A DNA stretch of 64,000 nucleotides from Streptomyces sp. TLI_105 (lineage in GTDB: Bacteria > Actinomycetota > Actinomycetes > Streptomycetales > Streptomycetaceae), in the NCBI RefSeq assembly GCF_900105415.1, contig NZ_FNSM01000001.1, forward strand, positions 5,109,501 to 5,173,500. The letters run 5' to 3'. The notes beneath the pieces were generated by a model that saw nothing but the letters and a program-made list of their open reading frames with translations, was not told the origin of the DNA and did no database searches. The stretch's first letter is position 1, and each line of letters starts with the position of its first letter. The translations under genes and the position numbers were made by a program. This document shows, in pieces, positions 15,452 to 24,414 of the stretch.

Positions 15452-17770
15452 ATGCTGAAGTTCGACCAGGTCCTCCACGCCCACCTCAGCGGCCTCAAAG
15501 AGGCCGTCACCGTCTGGGGGGAGACGGTGTCCAAGCTGGAGAAGACCAAGGAGAAGGCCGAGACCGGCCTCCAGGGCAAGGCCGACAAGGCCGACTGGAA
15601 GGGCGAGAACGCCGGTGTGACCCAGGCGTTCGTCCGCAAGACCGCCAAGGAGTTCGGCGACGCCCTCACCGAGGCGAGCAGCATCCGCAACATCCTGCGG
15701 GATGCGGAGAGCGAGTTCCAGGCCGCGAAGACCGAGCTGGAGAAGCTGGTCGCGGAGGCCCCCGGCAAGGGCATACGCATCGACCCGGACGGTGTCGTCA
15801 GCTACCTGATCCACCCCGACCGCCGCTCCAAGGACTACGACGGTCCCAAGCCCGAGCAGGCCGACTTCGAGGCGATGCGGTCGGCGATCAAGGCCGCGAT
15901 CGACCGGGCGAACAACGCCGACGACGTCGCCTCCCGCGCCCTGCGCGGACTCGTCGGCGGCGACAAGATGAACTTCTCCGGCACGAACTACGACTCCCTC
16001 AAGGCCGCCTCGAAGGCGCAGGACGCCGAGGACGCGCACGCCGCCTACGAGCTGTACAAGAAGGGCGACGACGCCACCCCCGAGGAGATCGACAAGCTCA
16101 ACGCCCTCTTCAAGGCCAACCAGAAGGACCCGTACTTCGCCGAGAAGTTCGCCCTGGAGGTCGGACCGAAGGGCAGCATGGAGTACTGGGCCGACATGGG
16201 CGACCCGAGCGACGGCTCCCGCCTCGGCGTCGACCACCGCGACAAGCTGAAGGAACTCCAGACGAACTGGAGTCTGACGCTCGCCACCGCGACCCATTCC
16301 ACGAGCCCCGAGATGGAGCAGTGGAAGGCCGACGTCATCAAGGCCGGCAGCGAGCCGATCCACACGCGTGGCACCAGCCCGTACGGCTTCCAGGTCATGA
16401 GCAACCTGATGCGGGTCGGCGACTACGACGACAAGTTCCTGAAGGACTACGGCACCGGGCTCGTCATCACCGAGCGCAAGATGACCGGCGACGGACGTCT
16501 GCCCGCCGACCGGGCCTGGCACCAGCTGACCGGCGGCCCGAGCCATCTGAACTGGATGGGCGGCGACCTGGGCAACGACCCCATGGTCGGCTTCATGGAA
16601 GGCCTCGGGCACAACCCCAAGGCGTCCACGGACTTCTTCAACGGCGACATCGATCTCACCCCCGAGAACACCAAGGACGACAAGAAGCTCGACCCGTTCG
16701 ACTACTTCACCAAGGACCGCGAGTGGCCCGAGGAGATCAACGACAAGGGTGACCGGACCAAGGAGCCCGGCTACAACGCCCTCGGTCACGCCCTGGAGTC
16801 CGCGACCACCGGCCATCCGTACGACGCCGAGGCCGAGGGCCTCAAGGACGTGCGGACCAAGGAGAACGCGGAGGTCATGCAGAAGGTCGTCGAGCGGTAC
16901 GGCAGCGACCCCAAGTACATGCACCAGCAGCCGGGCATCGACGACAGCCTCGGCAAGATGGGCGCCGCCTACATCGACGAGCTGAACCGCTCCCTGGAGA
17001 CGGACAGCGACACGACGATGGAGGAGAAGCGGAACTCCCCCTTCGGCTTCAACGACGCCCACGGCAAGTCCCGCTTCGGCGACGAGTTCGACACCGGCCT
17101 GCTCTGGAACCGCGGCGACGCCGTCAACTTCATGGGCATCGTGGCGCAGAGCGAGACCGGCCACTCCACGCTCTCGGCGGCCGAGTCGCTGTACACGACC
17201 AGCGTCCTCGACCAGGTCGGCCCCAAGCCCGGCTCCACCTTCGACGACCGGGACCTCACCGACGCGCGGACCACGCTGCGGATCGGGTCGGAGACCCAGG
17301 GAATCCTCGACGAGTCCCGTATGGCACAGATCGACAAGGACTACGAGAAGGACTCCGAGGAGCACAAGAAGGCCGTCGGCAGGACGACCGAGTGGGTCAA
17401 GTTCGGCGTCGGCGCGGCGGCGGCCGGTGGCATCGCGGTCCTGACCGGTGGTGCCGGTGGCGTCCTGGTGCCGCTGGCCGCCGAGACGGTGGGCGGCGCG
17501 GTCACGACCGTCATCGGCATGGAAGCCGACGACATGGCGGAGAAGTACGAGAAGGACGAGCTGCTCAAGAAGAAGTCGGACGACCTCTCGGACGAAGCGC
17601 TGGCCATGGGCAAGGAGAACTCGCTCCGCCCCGGCATCGCCTACGCCAACGCCCCCGGCTGGAGCGAGAAGGACCGCAACTACCTCGACGAGGAACTGGT
17701 CAAGTACGTCCGGGACTCGCGCATGCACGCCCGCGACAACTCGCTGCCCGACCCGTACGAGAAGAAGTGA
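15452..17770 (+). CDS. Large WXG-headed protein, DUF6571-like (possible type VII effector)
   Basis: 772 residues. The N-terminal ~150 residues are helical with Trp49-Lys50-Gly51 (ADWKGENAG), a WXG-type head. The long central region (about 200-640) has repeated statements such as FAEKFALEVGPKGSMEYW, YNALGHALESATTG and SLGKMGAAYIDELN, resembling the actinobacterial DUF6571 family as I remember it. A glycine/alanine-rich hydrophobic segment (~648-690) could insert in a membrane; the last 80 residues are charged. No known toxin fold or catalytic motif is recognised. The core is repeated in the gene at 24.9 kb. Its stop overlaps the GTG of the next lipoprotein gene, coupling the two. Confidence 0.72.
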   Translation: MLKFDQVLHAHLSGLKEAVTVWGETVSKLEKTKEKAETGLQGKADKADWKGENAGVTQAFVRKTAKEFGDALTEASSIRNILRDAESEFQAAKTELEKLVAEAPGKGIRIDPDGVVSYLIHPDRRSKDYDGPKPEQADFEAMRSAIKAAIDRANNADDVASRALRGLVGGDKMNFSGTNYDSLKAASKAQDAEDAHAAYELYKKGDDATPEEIDKLNALFKANQKDPYFAEKFALEVGPKGSMEYWADMGDPSDGSRLGVDHRDKLKELQTNWSLTLATATHSTSPEMEQWKADVIKAGSEPIHTRGTSPYGFQVMSNLMRVGDYDDKFLKDYGTGLVITERKMTGDGRLPADRAWHQLTGGPSHLNWMGGDLGNDPMVGFMEGLGHNPKASTDFFNGDIDLTPENTKDDKKLDPFDYFTKDREWPEEINDKGDRTKEPGYNALGHALESATTGHPYDAEAEGLKDVRTKENAEVMQKVVERYGSDPKYMHQQPGIDDSLGKMGAAYIDELNRSLETDSDTTMEEKRNSPFGFNDAHGKSRFGDEFDTGLLWNRGDAVNFMGIVAQSETGHSTLSAAESLYTTSVLDQVGPKPGSTFDDRDLTDARTTLRIGSETQGILDESRMAQIDKDYEKDSEEHKKAVGRTTEWVKFGVGAAAAGGIAVLTGGAGGVLVPLAAETVGGAVTTVIGMEADDMAEKYEKDELLKKKSDDLSDEALAMGKENSLRPGIAYANAPGWSEKDRNYLDEELVKYVRDSRMHARDNSLPDPYEKK

Positions 17771-18444
17771 CGCACACAGTGACGCACACGCGGTCCGTAA
17801 TGACCATGGCCGCAACGGCCCTCGCCGTCGCCGCCGTCCTCACCGGATGCGGTGGCGGCGGCGGGGAGGCCACGAAGGAACCCGAGGGCCTGACGGCGGC
17901 CGAGGCCTGCGGCGGCTTCGCCAAGGACCCGGCGGCCACGGCGGCGCTCAAGGCCGTCCTCGGCGGCGAGCGCTTCGAGGACGACCTGTCGAAGCCGGAG
18001 AAGGCCCTCGACAGGCTGCGCGAGGACGCCGCCGCGCAGTGGGCCGACTCTTACCGGCCGCAGCCGGTGACGTACTGCGGACTCCAGGCCGCGGACGAGG
18101 CGTCGAAGAACCTCAGGATCGAGGTGAACGCGGTGGGGAAGGGCCCGTACCTGGGCCCGGAGCTCGCCGAGTCCGTGACCTCGTACGCCACCGGAGTCGA
18201 GGCCTTCTCCTCGTCCACCCTCGGCAAGCTCTTCTTCTCCTGCCGCCTCAAGGCGCCCGCCCACCCGATCGTCGTCGAGACGGCCGTCCAGGGCCCGGCG
18301 GGCGTCGAGGAGACGGACGGGGAGCAGCGCACCCGCCTGATCACCCTCGCCAACGCGGCGGCCCGGGACGTCTCGGCGAAGCTGGGCTGTGAGGGGGACG
18401 GACTGGTGACCGGCGTGCCGACGCGCGCCGCGAAGTCCTCCTGA
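17767..18444 (+). CDS. Lipoprotein, paralogue 1
   Basis: 225 residues with a lipoprotein signal: Arg in the n-region, hydrophobic core AATALAVAAVLTGC with the lipobox cysteine near residue 27, then Gly-rich tether. The mature part has CGGFAKDP near its start, two further cysteines (VTYCGL, FFSCRL) and ends near LGCEGDGLVTGVP, suggesting disulfides outside the membrane. The GTG at 17767 overlaps the upstream TGA; a GTG at 17779 is also possible. It is related to the next gene. No known domain is recognised. Translational coupling to the WXG-headed protein suggests they act together at the cell surface. Confidence 0.75.
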   Translation: MTHTVTHTRSVMTMAATALAVAAVLTGCGGGGGEATKEPEGLTAAEACGGFAKDPAATAALKAVLGGERFEDDLSKPEKALDRLREDAAAQWADSYRPQPVTYCGLQAADEASKNLRIEVNAVGKGPYLGPELAESVTSYATGVEAFSSSTLGKLFFSCRLKAPAHPIVVETAVQGPAGVEETDGEQRTRLITLANAAARDVSAKLGCEGDGLVTGVPTRAAKSS

Positions 18445-18456
18445 GAAGGTTCTTCC

Positions 18457-19104
18457 ATGCGCATCACCGCCCACAGGATCCTGCTCCCGGCCGCCGCCCT
18501 CGCGATGGCGGCGGCCGGCTGCACGCCGGGAAGCGACGACGCCGCTCCCCAGGGACAGGCGGCCGCGGAGGTCTGTGGCGGGTTCGCCAAGGACCCCGGC
18601 GTGGCGTCGGCGCTGGAGGCCGTCGCCGGCAAGGGCGTCCGGCTGACGGCCGACCGGTCCGAGCCGGACCGGGTCCTCGGCGAGCTGCGGAAGGCGGCGC
18701 GGACGCCGCAGAGCGGCAAGCAGCGCATGGAGGGCATCCCGTTCTGCACGCTGGAGGCGGCCGGGGACGAGAAGAACGTCCTGAGCATCACCCTCCGGGA
18801 GGCCCTCGCCGTCCCGACGGGCGAGGCCTCGAAGGCGTCCGTGACGGCCTACTCCACCGGGCGCCTCGCGACCTCGTCCGACCTCTTCGCCTCGGTCTAC
18901 TTCACCTGCCGGATGCCGGCCTCGGCCCACGAGATCGTCCTCGACGCCGAGCTGGAGCGCGCGGACGAGAACGAGGCCGACCAGGCGGGCATCAGGGACG
19001 AGCAGATCACCCTGGCCAACGCGGCGGCCCGGCACGTCGCCGCCGAGCTGGGGTGTGGGGGGACGGGGCTGGTGACGGGGGTGCCGGCGAAGGCGCGGCC
19101 CTGA
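18457..19104 (+). CDS. Lipoprotein, paralogue 2
   Basis: 215 residues. Signal MRITAHRILLPAAALAMAAAGC with the lipobox cysteine at 22. Shared landmarks with its upstream neighbour: CGGFAKDP, a mid-protein IPFCTLEA, YFTCRMPA, TLANAAARH and LGCGGTGLVTGVP; the four cysteine positions are conserved. It therefore arose by tandem duplication and has since diverged strongly. It lies 12 bp after paralogue 1 and ends 6 bp from the convergent kinase gene. Function unknown; probably a surface-exposed component of this cluster. Confidence 0.75.
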   Translation: MRITAHRILLPAAALAMAAAGCTPGSDDAAPQGQAAAEVCGGFAKDPGVASALEAVAGKGVRLTADRSEPDRVLGELRKAARTPQSGKQRMEGIPFCTLEAAGDEKNVLSITLREALAVPTGEASKASVTAYSTGRLATSSDLFASVYFTCRMPASAHEIVLDAELERADENEADQAGIRDEQITLANAAARHVAAELGCGGTGLVTGVPAKARP

Positions 19105-19110
19105 GGCGAC

Positions 19111-21216
19111 CTACACCCCGAACACCGGCATCGCCGCGATCCGGCCGGCCCGGGCGATGAAGACGCGGTTGGCGTCGCTCGCCAGCTGGTAGGAGCCGGT
19201 GCGCAGCATCCTGGCGGTGAAGAGGCGGTCGCCGGACACCTTGTGGATGACCTCGACGGAATTGTTGTCGGGGGAGTGGACCCAGACCGTCGTGCCCTCC
19301 ACGGCCGGCGGGCTGATGCTGCCCTCACCGTAGCCGTCCAGCACCTCGGACCACTTCAGCTCCGGGAGGTCGATCTCCGGGATGGTGCCGAGACGGGAGA
19401 CGGTGTACGCGTCGATCGCGACGACGAGGTCGCCGTCGGCGGTCGGGGTGCCGTAGCCGGGGAACGAGGGCGTGCGCAGGGTTTCCTGCCTCCACAACTC
19501 GTCGCCGCGGTCGAGACGACGAGCCATGAGGGTGCGGCCGCCGAGGTAGACGGTGTTGTTCTCGCCGATCGCCGGGGCCTGGCCGTCGGTGCCCTGCTTC
19601 GTGATCTCCCACTCCGTCTTGCCGTTCCCGGTATCGAGCGCGGCGACACGGCCGTCCCTGCCGTGGACCACGAGCCGCTGCCTGCCCACGGCCGCTCTGG
19701 CCGGCCCGTTGTGAGAGCGAGGCGAGGGCATCGGGCGGGACCACGCCGTGGCCAGGGTCCAGGCATTGACGGCGCGGAGTTCGTTGTCCTTGGTCACCAG
19801 GTAGACATGGGTGTCGTCGGCGGCGAGGAGGTCGTCTACATCGCTGCCCGTCCGCCAGACCGGAGCGCCGGTGGAGGCGACGAAAGCGTTCAGGACGCCT
19901 TCCTTGTCGACGCCCACGACCATCCGGTCGGCGACCGAGACGAAACCGGCGTCGGCGTCGATCTCCTCGGCCCGCCACCGCTCCCTGCCGCTCGTGACGG
20001 AAAGGGCCAGGAGGCCGCCCTTCTTCGCCTGGACGACCACCACATCCCGGACGGGAAGGGGGAGTTCGCCCTCGGGAGCCGTCACGTCGAGCGGCCCCCA
20101 CAGAGGCTTCGGGGCCTCTCCCGGCTTGGTGTCGACGGCCGAGACGAACGCGGCCTCCGGGGTCGCCACGGCGGGTGGAACGTCGGCGGTCGGCGACTTC
20201 CCCTCGTCCTGGCTCAGCCACCACGCCCCCGCTCCGCCGCCCGCCCCCAGGACCGCCACGCCCACGGCCGCGCCGGTCAGGAAGCGACGCCGGGACGGCG
20301 CGGACGACGGCACGGCGGTGTCCTCGGGTGCCGCCAGACGCTTCGTGGCCGTCTCGCGCCGCTTGACGTCCTCGGCCAGCGGGCCCTTGCGCCATGCGCG
20401 GTCGGCGCCCTTCGGCGGGGCGAAGGCCTCCGCGATCCGCGGGGGAGCCGGACGGAACGCCGGGTCCTTCGCCAGGCACGGGCCGATCAGCTCCTGGAGC
20501 TCCGGCGGCACCAGGCTCAGGTCCGGTGTCCCGTGCACGACCTCGTACTGGACCGCCGCCACGTGCGCGCCGTCGAAGGCGCGCCGTCCGCTCGCCGCGT
20601 ACGCGAGGACCGCGCCGAGCGAGAACACGTCCGAGGCCGGGCCGACGCGCTGCCCGAGGACCTGCTCGGGAGCCCCGTACCCCGGGGTGACCGGGATCTG
20701 GCCCGTCGTCGTGAGCGTGAGGCCGTGCTCGGGGCGCGCGATGCCGAAGTCGATGATCCGGGGACCGGTGGAGGTGAGCACGATGTTCGCGGGTTTGAGG
20801 TCGCGGTGGACCAGACCCGCCAGGTGGATGTCGTGCAGGGTCCGCGCGAGCTGGGCGGCGAGGGCGCGGACCGTCGGCACGTCCATCGGGCCGTACGTGC
20901 GGACGGCCTCGTCGAGCGTCGGGCCGGCGAGGAACTCGGCGGCGATCCACGGCCGTCCGCCCTCGGTCTGGACGCCGAGGACCCGGGCCACGCCCTTGCT
21001 CGTGACGGCCCGCGCCATGTCGGCCTCGCGGACGAACCGCTGCGCGAGGTGCCGGTCGTGGGCGAGTTCGGGGCGCAGGACCTTGACGGCGGCGGTCGTA
21101 CCGGCGCCGTCCCGGCCGACGTACACCTTGCCCATGCCGCCCTCGCCGAGGACGCCGAGGAGCCGGTACGGGCCGAGTCGGAGCGGGTCGCCGGCGGCGA
21201 GGGGCTGTGTGGTCAC
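19111..21216 (-). CDS. Membrane Ser/Thr protein kinase with PQQ-repeat sensor domain
   Basis: 701 residues. Hanks-type kinase at ~15-265: glycine loop GEGGMGKVY, Lys45 (AAVKVL), VHRDLKPAN catalytic loop, DFG in IDFGIA and GYGAPEQ, all intact. A basic linker leads to SRRRFLTGAAVGVAVLGAG (~308-326), a transmembrane segment preceded by a twin-arginine-like SRRRFL. Residues ~370-701 are PQQ-type beta-propeller repeats (GRERWRAEEI, GAPVWRTGS, GKTEWEIT), presumably an extracytoplasmic sensor. GTG start with GGAGAG. Last gene of the minus-strand kinase operon, tail to tail with the lipoprotein genes. Confidence 0.88.
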   Translation of the reverse strand: MTTQPLAAGDPLRLGPYRLLGVLGEGGMGKVYVGRDGAGTTAAVKVLRPELAHDRHLAQRFVREADMARAVTSKGVARVLGVQTEGGRPWIAAEFLAGPTLDEAVRTYGPMDVPTVRALAAQLARTLHDIHLAGLVHRDLKPANIVLTSTGPRIIDFGIARPEHGLTLTTTGQIPVTPGYGAPEQVLGQRVGPASDVFSLGAVLAYAASGRRAFDGAHVAAVQYEVVHGTPDLSLVPPELQELIGPCLAKDPAFRPAPPRIAEAFAPPKGADRAWRKGPLAEDVKRRETATKRLAAPEDTAVPSSAPSRRRFLTGAAVGVAVLGAGGGAGAWWLSQDEGKSPTADVPPAVATPEAAFVSAVDTKPGEAPKPLWGPLDVTAPEGELPLPVRDVVVVQAKKGGLLALSVTSGRERWRAEEIDADAGFVSVADRMVVGVDKEGVLNAFVASTGAPVWRTGSDVDDLLAADDTHVYLVTKDNELRAVNAWTLATAWSRPMPSPRSHNGPARAAVGRQRLVVHGRDGRVAALDTGNGKTEWEITKQGTDGQAPAIGENNTVYLGGRTLMARRLDRGDELWRQETLRTPSFPGYGTPTADGDLVVAIDAYTVSRLGTIPEIDLPELKWSEVLDGYGEGSISPPAVEGTTVWVHSPDNNSVEVIHKVSGDRLFTARMLRTGSYQLASDANRVFIARAGRIAAMPVFGV

Positions 21217-21278
21217 GAGGTGCTCTCCGGGTCAGGGGGGCGGCCGGGGGACGGGGCGACATGCCGGACGGGCGTCCG

Positions 21279-23471
21279 TCAGGCGTACGGGATGGCCATG
21301 ACGGACGTTGCTCCCGCCCCGATGATCCTGGTCCGTTCCTTGTCGACGACGTAGCGGCTGGCGTCGGTCGGGAACACCCACATCGAGCGTTTCGAGAGCA
21401 TTTCGACCGCGCTCAGCCCGCCGTGGACGGGGGCGTACACGTACTTGTCGCCGGCCACGGGGGCGGCGAAGTAGTCGGGGGTCAGGGTGCGGCCGGAGGG
21501 AAACTCCTTCCAGAACAGAGTGCCCTCCTTGCCCAGGACGCCCACGAGCCCGGGAGACTCCCTTCGCTCCTGTGCGTAGATGATGCCGTTCCGCCCGACG
21601 GCCGGCAGGCCGAAGTAGGTGGAACCGGAGCCGTACTCCCAGGCCGTCCCGCCATCGGTCAGGCGCAGGGCGCGGAGCCGGTCGCCGCCGATGTACACGT
21701 GCTGCTCGTCGATCGCGAGCTGGCCGGGCTTGTAGTACCGGGAGTCGCTCAGGGCGATGCTGCGCTGCCAGAGCCGGCGGCCGGTGCGCAGGTCCCGTGC
21801 CTGGACGACGAAGGTCTCCAGGTCGCCACTGTTCTTGCCGAGGATCAGCCGGTCGCCGACGACCTGGGACAGCCAGGGGCGGACGCCGTCCCACTCGTAC
21901 GCCTGGCGCCACTTCTCCTTGCCGGTGAGGAGGTCGACGGCGAGCAGGTGCCAGCCCTTCTGGTTCGCGTCCGAGTCGGTCTCCTTCTTGCCCCGTCGCG
22001 AGGCCGTGAAGAGCATGCCGCCGGAGGCGGTGAGGAGTTCGGTGCCCGAGTACGACCCGTCGAAGCCCTTGACGACGATCTGCGGCGCTCTTTCCTTGCC
22101 GGTGCGGGGATCGAGCGTACGGATCTGCAGGGCGCCCGGCCCTTGGTAGGGGCCGTCGGACACATAGAAGGACGTGCCGTCGGTGGTGATCTGCCGGGGC
22201 TCCGTGACCGCGTTGTCGGACCACAACACGCGGCCGTCCTTCAGGTCCAGTGCCCGGAAGGAAAGGGTCTCCGCGAAGCCCACGACATCGCCGGCGAGCA
22301 GCTGCGTGATCGCCTCCTCGCGGTCGAGGGACGAGCTCTTCCACAGGGCCACCGGCGACCCGTCGGCGGCCGTCGGGGCGGGGACCGCCGTGGGGCCCGC
22401 GGGGGTCGGGCTGCCGCCGTCGCCCCCCGGGGTGGTCCGCGACCCCAGCCACGCCCACACCCCGCCACCCGCTCCCGCGAGTCCGATCAGGGCGGCGCCG
22501 CCCGTCGAGAGCAGACGGCGGCGCGAGAGCGGGGTGTTCGGAGCGGTCTCGGACACGGCGGCGCCCGCCGGCGCCGGCAGGCGGTGGGGCGCGTGCAGCC
22601 AGACGTCCGTCGCCCGGCGGGCGATGTCCGCGAGGAGGAGGGGCGGCAGGTGGTCCGCGAAGTCGCCGTGGCCGTCGTGGAGGTGGTCCGTCAGGGTGCC
22701 CGTGGTGGGGCGGGACGACGGGTCCTTGGCGAGGCAGGCGGTCAGGAGCGGCAGCAGGGCCTCCGGGACGCCGGTGAGGTCGGGCTCGGCGTAGCGGACG
22801 CGGTAGAGGAGGTCGGCGGGGGAGCCCGTGCCGAAGGGGCCGTGGCCGGTGGCGGCGAAGACGAGGACGCCGGCCAGGGCGAACACGTCGCCCGCCGCGG
22901 TGTGTTCCTCGCCGCTCGCCTGCTCCGGCGACATGAACGCGGGCGTGCCGGCCGCCGCCCCCGTGCGGGTGAGGTGGTCGTCGCCGGCCGCGCGGGCGAT
23001 GCCGAAGTCGATGATCTTCGGGCCGTACGCGGTGACGAGGACGTTCGAGGGCTTCAGGTCGCGGTGGACCACGTCCGAGGAGTGCAGCTGGGCGAGGGCC
23101 CCGGCGAGCGCGGCGCCGAGGGCGCGGACGGTCGGTTCGGGCAGGGGGCCGCCGAGCGCGACGGCGTCGTCGAGCGGCGGCCCGAGGACGTACTCGGTGG
23201 CCAGCCACGGCGTCTCGGCCAGCGGGTCGGCGTCGACGACGGCCGCGCCGTGCCGTGCGCCGATGATCCGCGCCGCGTCCGTCTCCAGACGGAAGCGGCT
23301 GCGGAAGGCCGGGTCGGTGGCCAGGCGCGCGTGCACGGTCTTGAGGGCGACCGTGCGGCCGCCGGGCGTGCGCGCCAGGTAGACCGTGCCCATGCCGCCG
23401 GAGCCGAGGCGGGCGAGGAGACGGTACGTGGCGACGGTGGCCGGGTCGTCGTGGGTCAGGGGCGACAGCAT
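21279..23471 (-). CDS. Membrane Ser/Thr protein kinase with PQQ-repeat sensor domain, second copy
   Basis: 730 residues, same architecture as the downstream kinase. Kinase domain ~14-270 with GSGGMGTVY, Lys44 (VALKTV), VHRDLKPSN, IDFGIA and PAFMSPEQ. Then SRRRLLSTGGAALIGLAGAGGG (~318) as transmembrane/twin-Arg-like segment, a Pro/Thr spacer, and PQQ-type repeats (GKEKWRQAYEW, GRRLWQRS, GGTAWEYGS) to the C-terminus. All catalytic residues are present, so it should be active. It begins 4 bp after the pseudokinase stop and ends 62 bp before the next kinase, so the three are one operon. The extracytoplasmic propeller may bind wall fragments or a protein partner (inference). Confidence 0.88.
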   Translation of the reverse strand: MLSPLTHDDPATVATYRLLARLGSGGMGTVYLARTPGGRTVALKTVHARLATDPAFRSRFRLETDAARIIGARHGAAVVDADPLAETPWLATEYVLGPPLDDAVALGGPLPEPTVRALGAALAGALAQLHSSDVVHRDLKPSNVLVTAYGPKIIDFGIARAAGDDHLTRTGAAAGTPAFMSPEQASGEEHTAAGDVFALAGVLVFAATGHGPFGTGSPADLLYRVRYAEPDLTGVPEALLPLLTACLAKDPSSRPTTGTLTDHLHDGHGDFADHLPPLLLADIARRATDVWLHAPHRLPAPAGAAVSETAPNTPLSRRRLLSTGGAALIGLAGAGGGVWAWLGSRTTPGGDGGSPTPAGPTAVPAPTAADGSPVALWKSSSLDREEAITQLLAGDVVGFAETLSFRALDLKDGRVLWSDNAVTEPRQITTDGTSFYVSDGPYQGPGALQIRTLDPRTGKERAPQIVVKGFDGSYSGTELLTASGGMLFTASRRGKKETDSDANQKGWHLLAVDLLTGKEKWRQAYEWDGVRPWLSQVVGDRLILGKNSGDLETFVVQARDLRTGRRLWQRSIALSDSRYYKPGQLAIDEQHVYIGGDRLRALRLTDGGTAWEYGSGSTYFGLPAVGRNGIIYAQERRESPGLVGVLGKEGTLFWKEFPSGRTLTPDYFAAPVAGDKYVYAPVHGGLSAVEMLSKRSMWVFPTDASRYVVDKERTRIIGAGATSVMAIPYA

Positions 23472-23475
23472 GAGG

Positions 23476-24414
23476 TCAGGTCCGGGGAGAGGTGTCGGTG
23501 GGGAGTTCGGCCGCGAGGAGTTCGGACGACTGGCGGGCCAGGGCCGCCACCACCCGGCCGGGCAGCCATCCGGGCGTGAGCAGGGCGCCGGCCGAGTTCA
23601 GGACCGTCTGGTGCGGGGTGGGCGGCGCGAGGGCGGCCGTCAGGTCGGCGGCGGTCGGGCGGTCCGCCGGGTCGCGGGCCAGGCAGGAGGAGATCACCGG
23701 CCGCAGCTCGGGCGGGAGTTCGTCACGTTCGGGCACGGTGTGGCCGGTCGCGGCGTACGCGAGGACGGCGCCGAGGGCGTAGACGTCACCCGGCGGGCGC
23801 GGGCGGCCGCCGGTCGCCTGCTCGGGCGCGAGCGCGCCCGGGTCGAGGCCCGGCAGGCCGGTGCGCGGTTCGCCGTCGGCCGAGGCGGCCCGTACCGCGC
23901 CGAAGCAGGTCAGCCGGGGGCCGTCGGCGGTGAGCAGGACCGCGGCGGGGGAGATCCCGGCGTGCGTGAGGCCCTGGGCGTGCGCGGCGGCGAGCGCCTC
24001 CGCGAGGGCGGTGCCCACGGCCCGTACGGTCGCCTCGGGCAGCGGCCCGCCGTGGACGGCGAGGGCCACGGGGAGGGGGAGCGCGGGGAGGTAGGGGGTC
24101 GCGTGCCAGGGGGGTTCGCCGGGGGCGGCCAGGTCCGTCACCGGCGCGATCCAGGGGCCGAGGAGGCGGCGGGCCGCGTCGGCCTCCGTGGCGAAGCGGG
24201 CCGGGTCGGCGCCGGGCAGCGGGGCACTCAGGAGGACGGTGCGCTCCCCGTCACCGGTACGGGCGACGAACCGGCGACAGGGGACGGCGGAGTCGGGCCG
24301 GCCGGGCCGGGCGGGCGGATCGAGGCGGGTGATCAGCCGGTACGGGCCGATCCGGCGCGCGGATTCCTCCCGCGTGCGCGACTGTTCCACGTGTACGTCC
24401 CCCCGTTGTTCCAC
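23476..24414 (-). CDS. Pseudokinase (degenerate Hanks-type kinase fold)
   Basis: 312 residues that follow the kinase fold (e.g. EATVRAVGTALAEALAAAHAQGL, GDVYALGAVLAYAATGH, SSCLARDPADRPTAADL) but lack the catalytic residues. The glycine loop is replaced by proline-rich sequence, the ATP lysine position reads TVLLSAP, HRD is HAG (151-153) and DFG is CFG (170-172). There is no membrane segment or PQQ domain. First gene of the minus-strand operon with two intact kinases, so it may be a regulatory or scaffolding partner. Two in-frame GTG starts (24414 and 24390) each follow a GGGGGA-like site inside a short sequence repeat; the longer form is given. Confidence 0.82.
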   Translation of the reverse strand: MEQRGDVHVEQSRTREESARRIGPYRLITRLDPPARPGRPDSAVPCRRFVARTGDGERTVLLSAPLPGADPARFATEADAARRLLGPWIAPVTDLAAPGEPPWHATPYLPALPLPVALAVHGGPLPEATVRAVGTALAEALAAAHAQGLTHAGISPAAVLLTADGPRLTCFGAVRAASADGEPRTGLPGLDPGALAPEQATGGRPRPPGDVYALGAVLAYAATGHTVPERDELPPELRPVISSCLARDPADRPTAADLTAALAPPTPHQTVLNSAGALLTPGWLPGRVVAALARQSSELLAAELPTDTSPRT

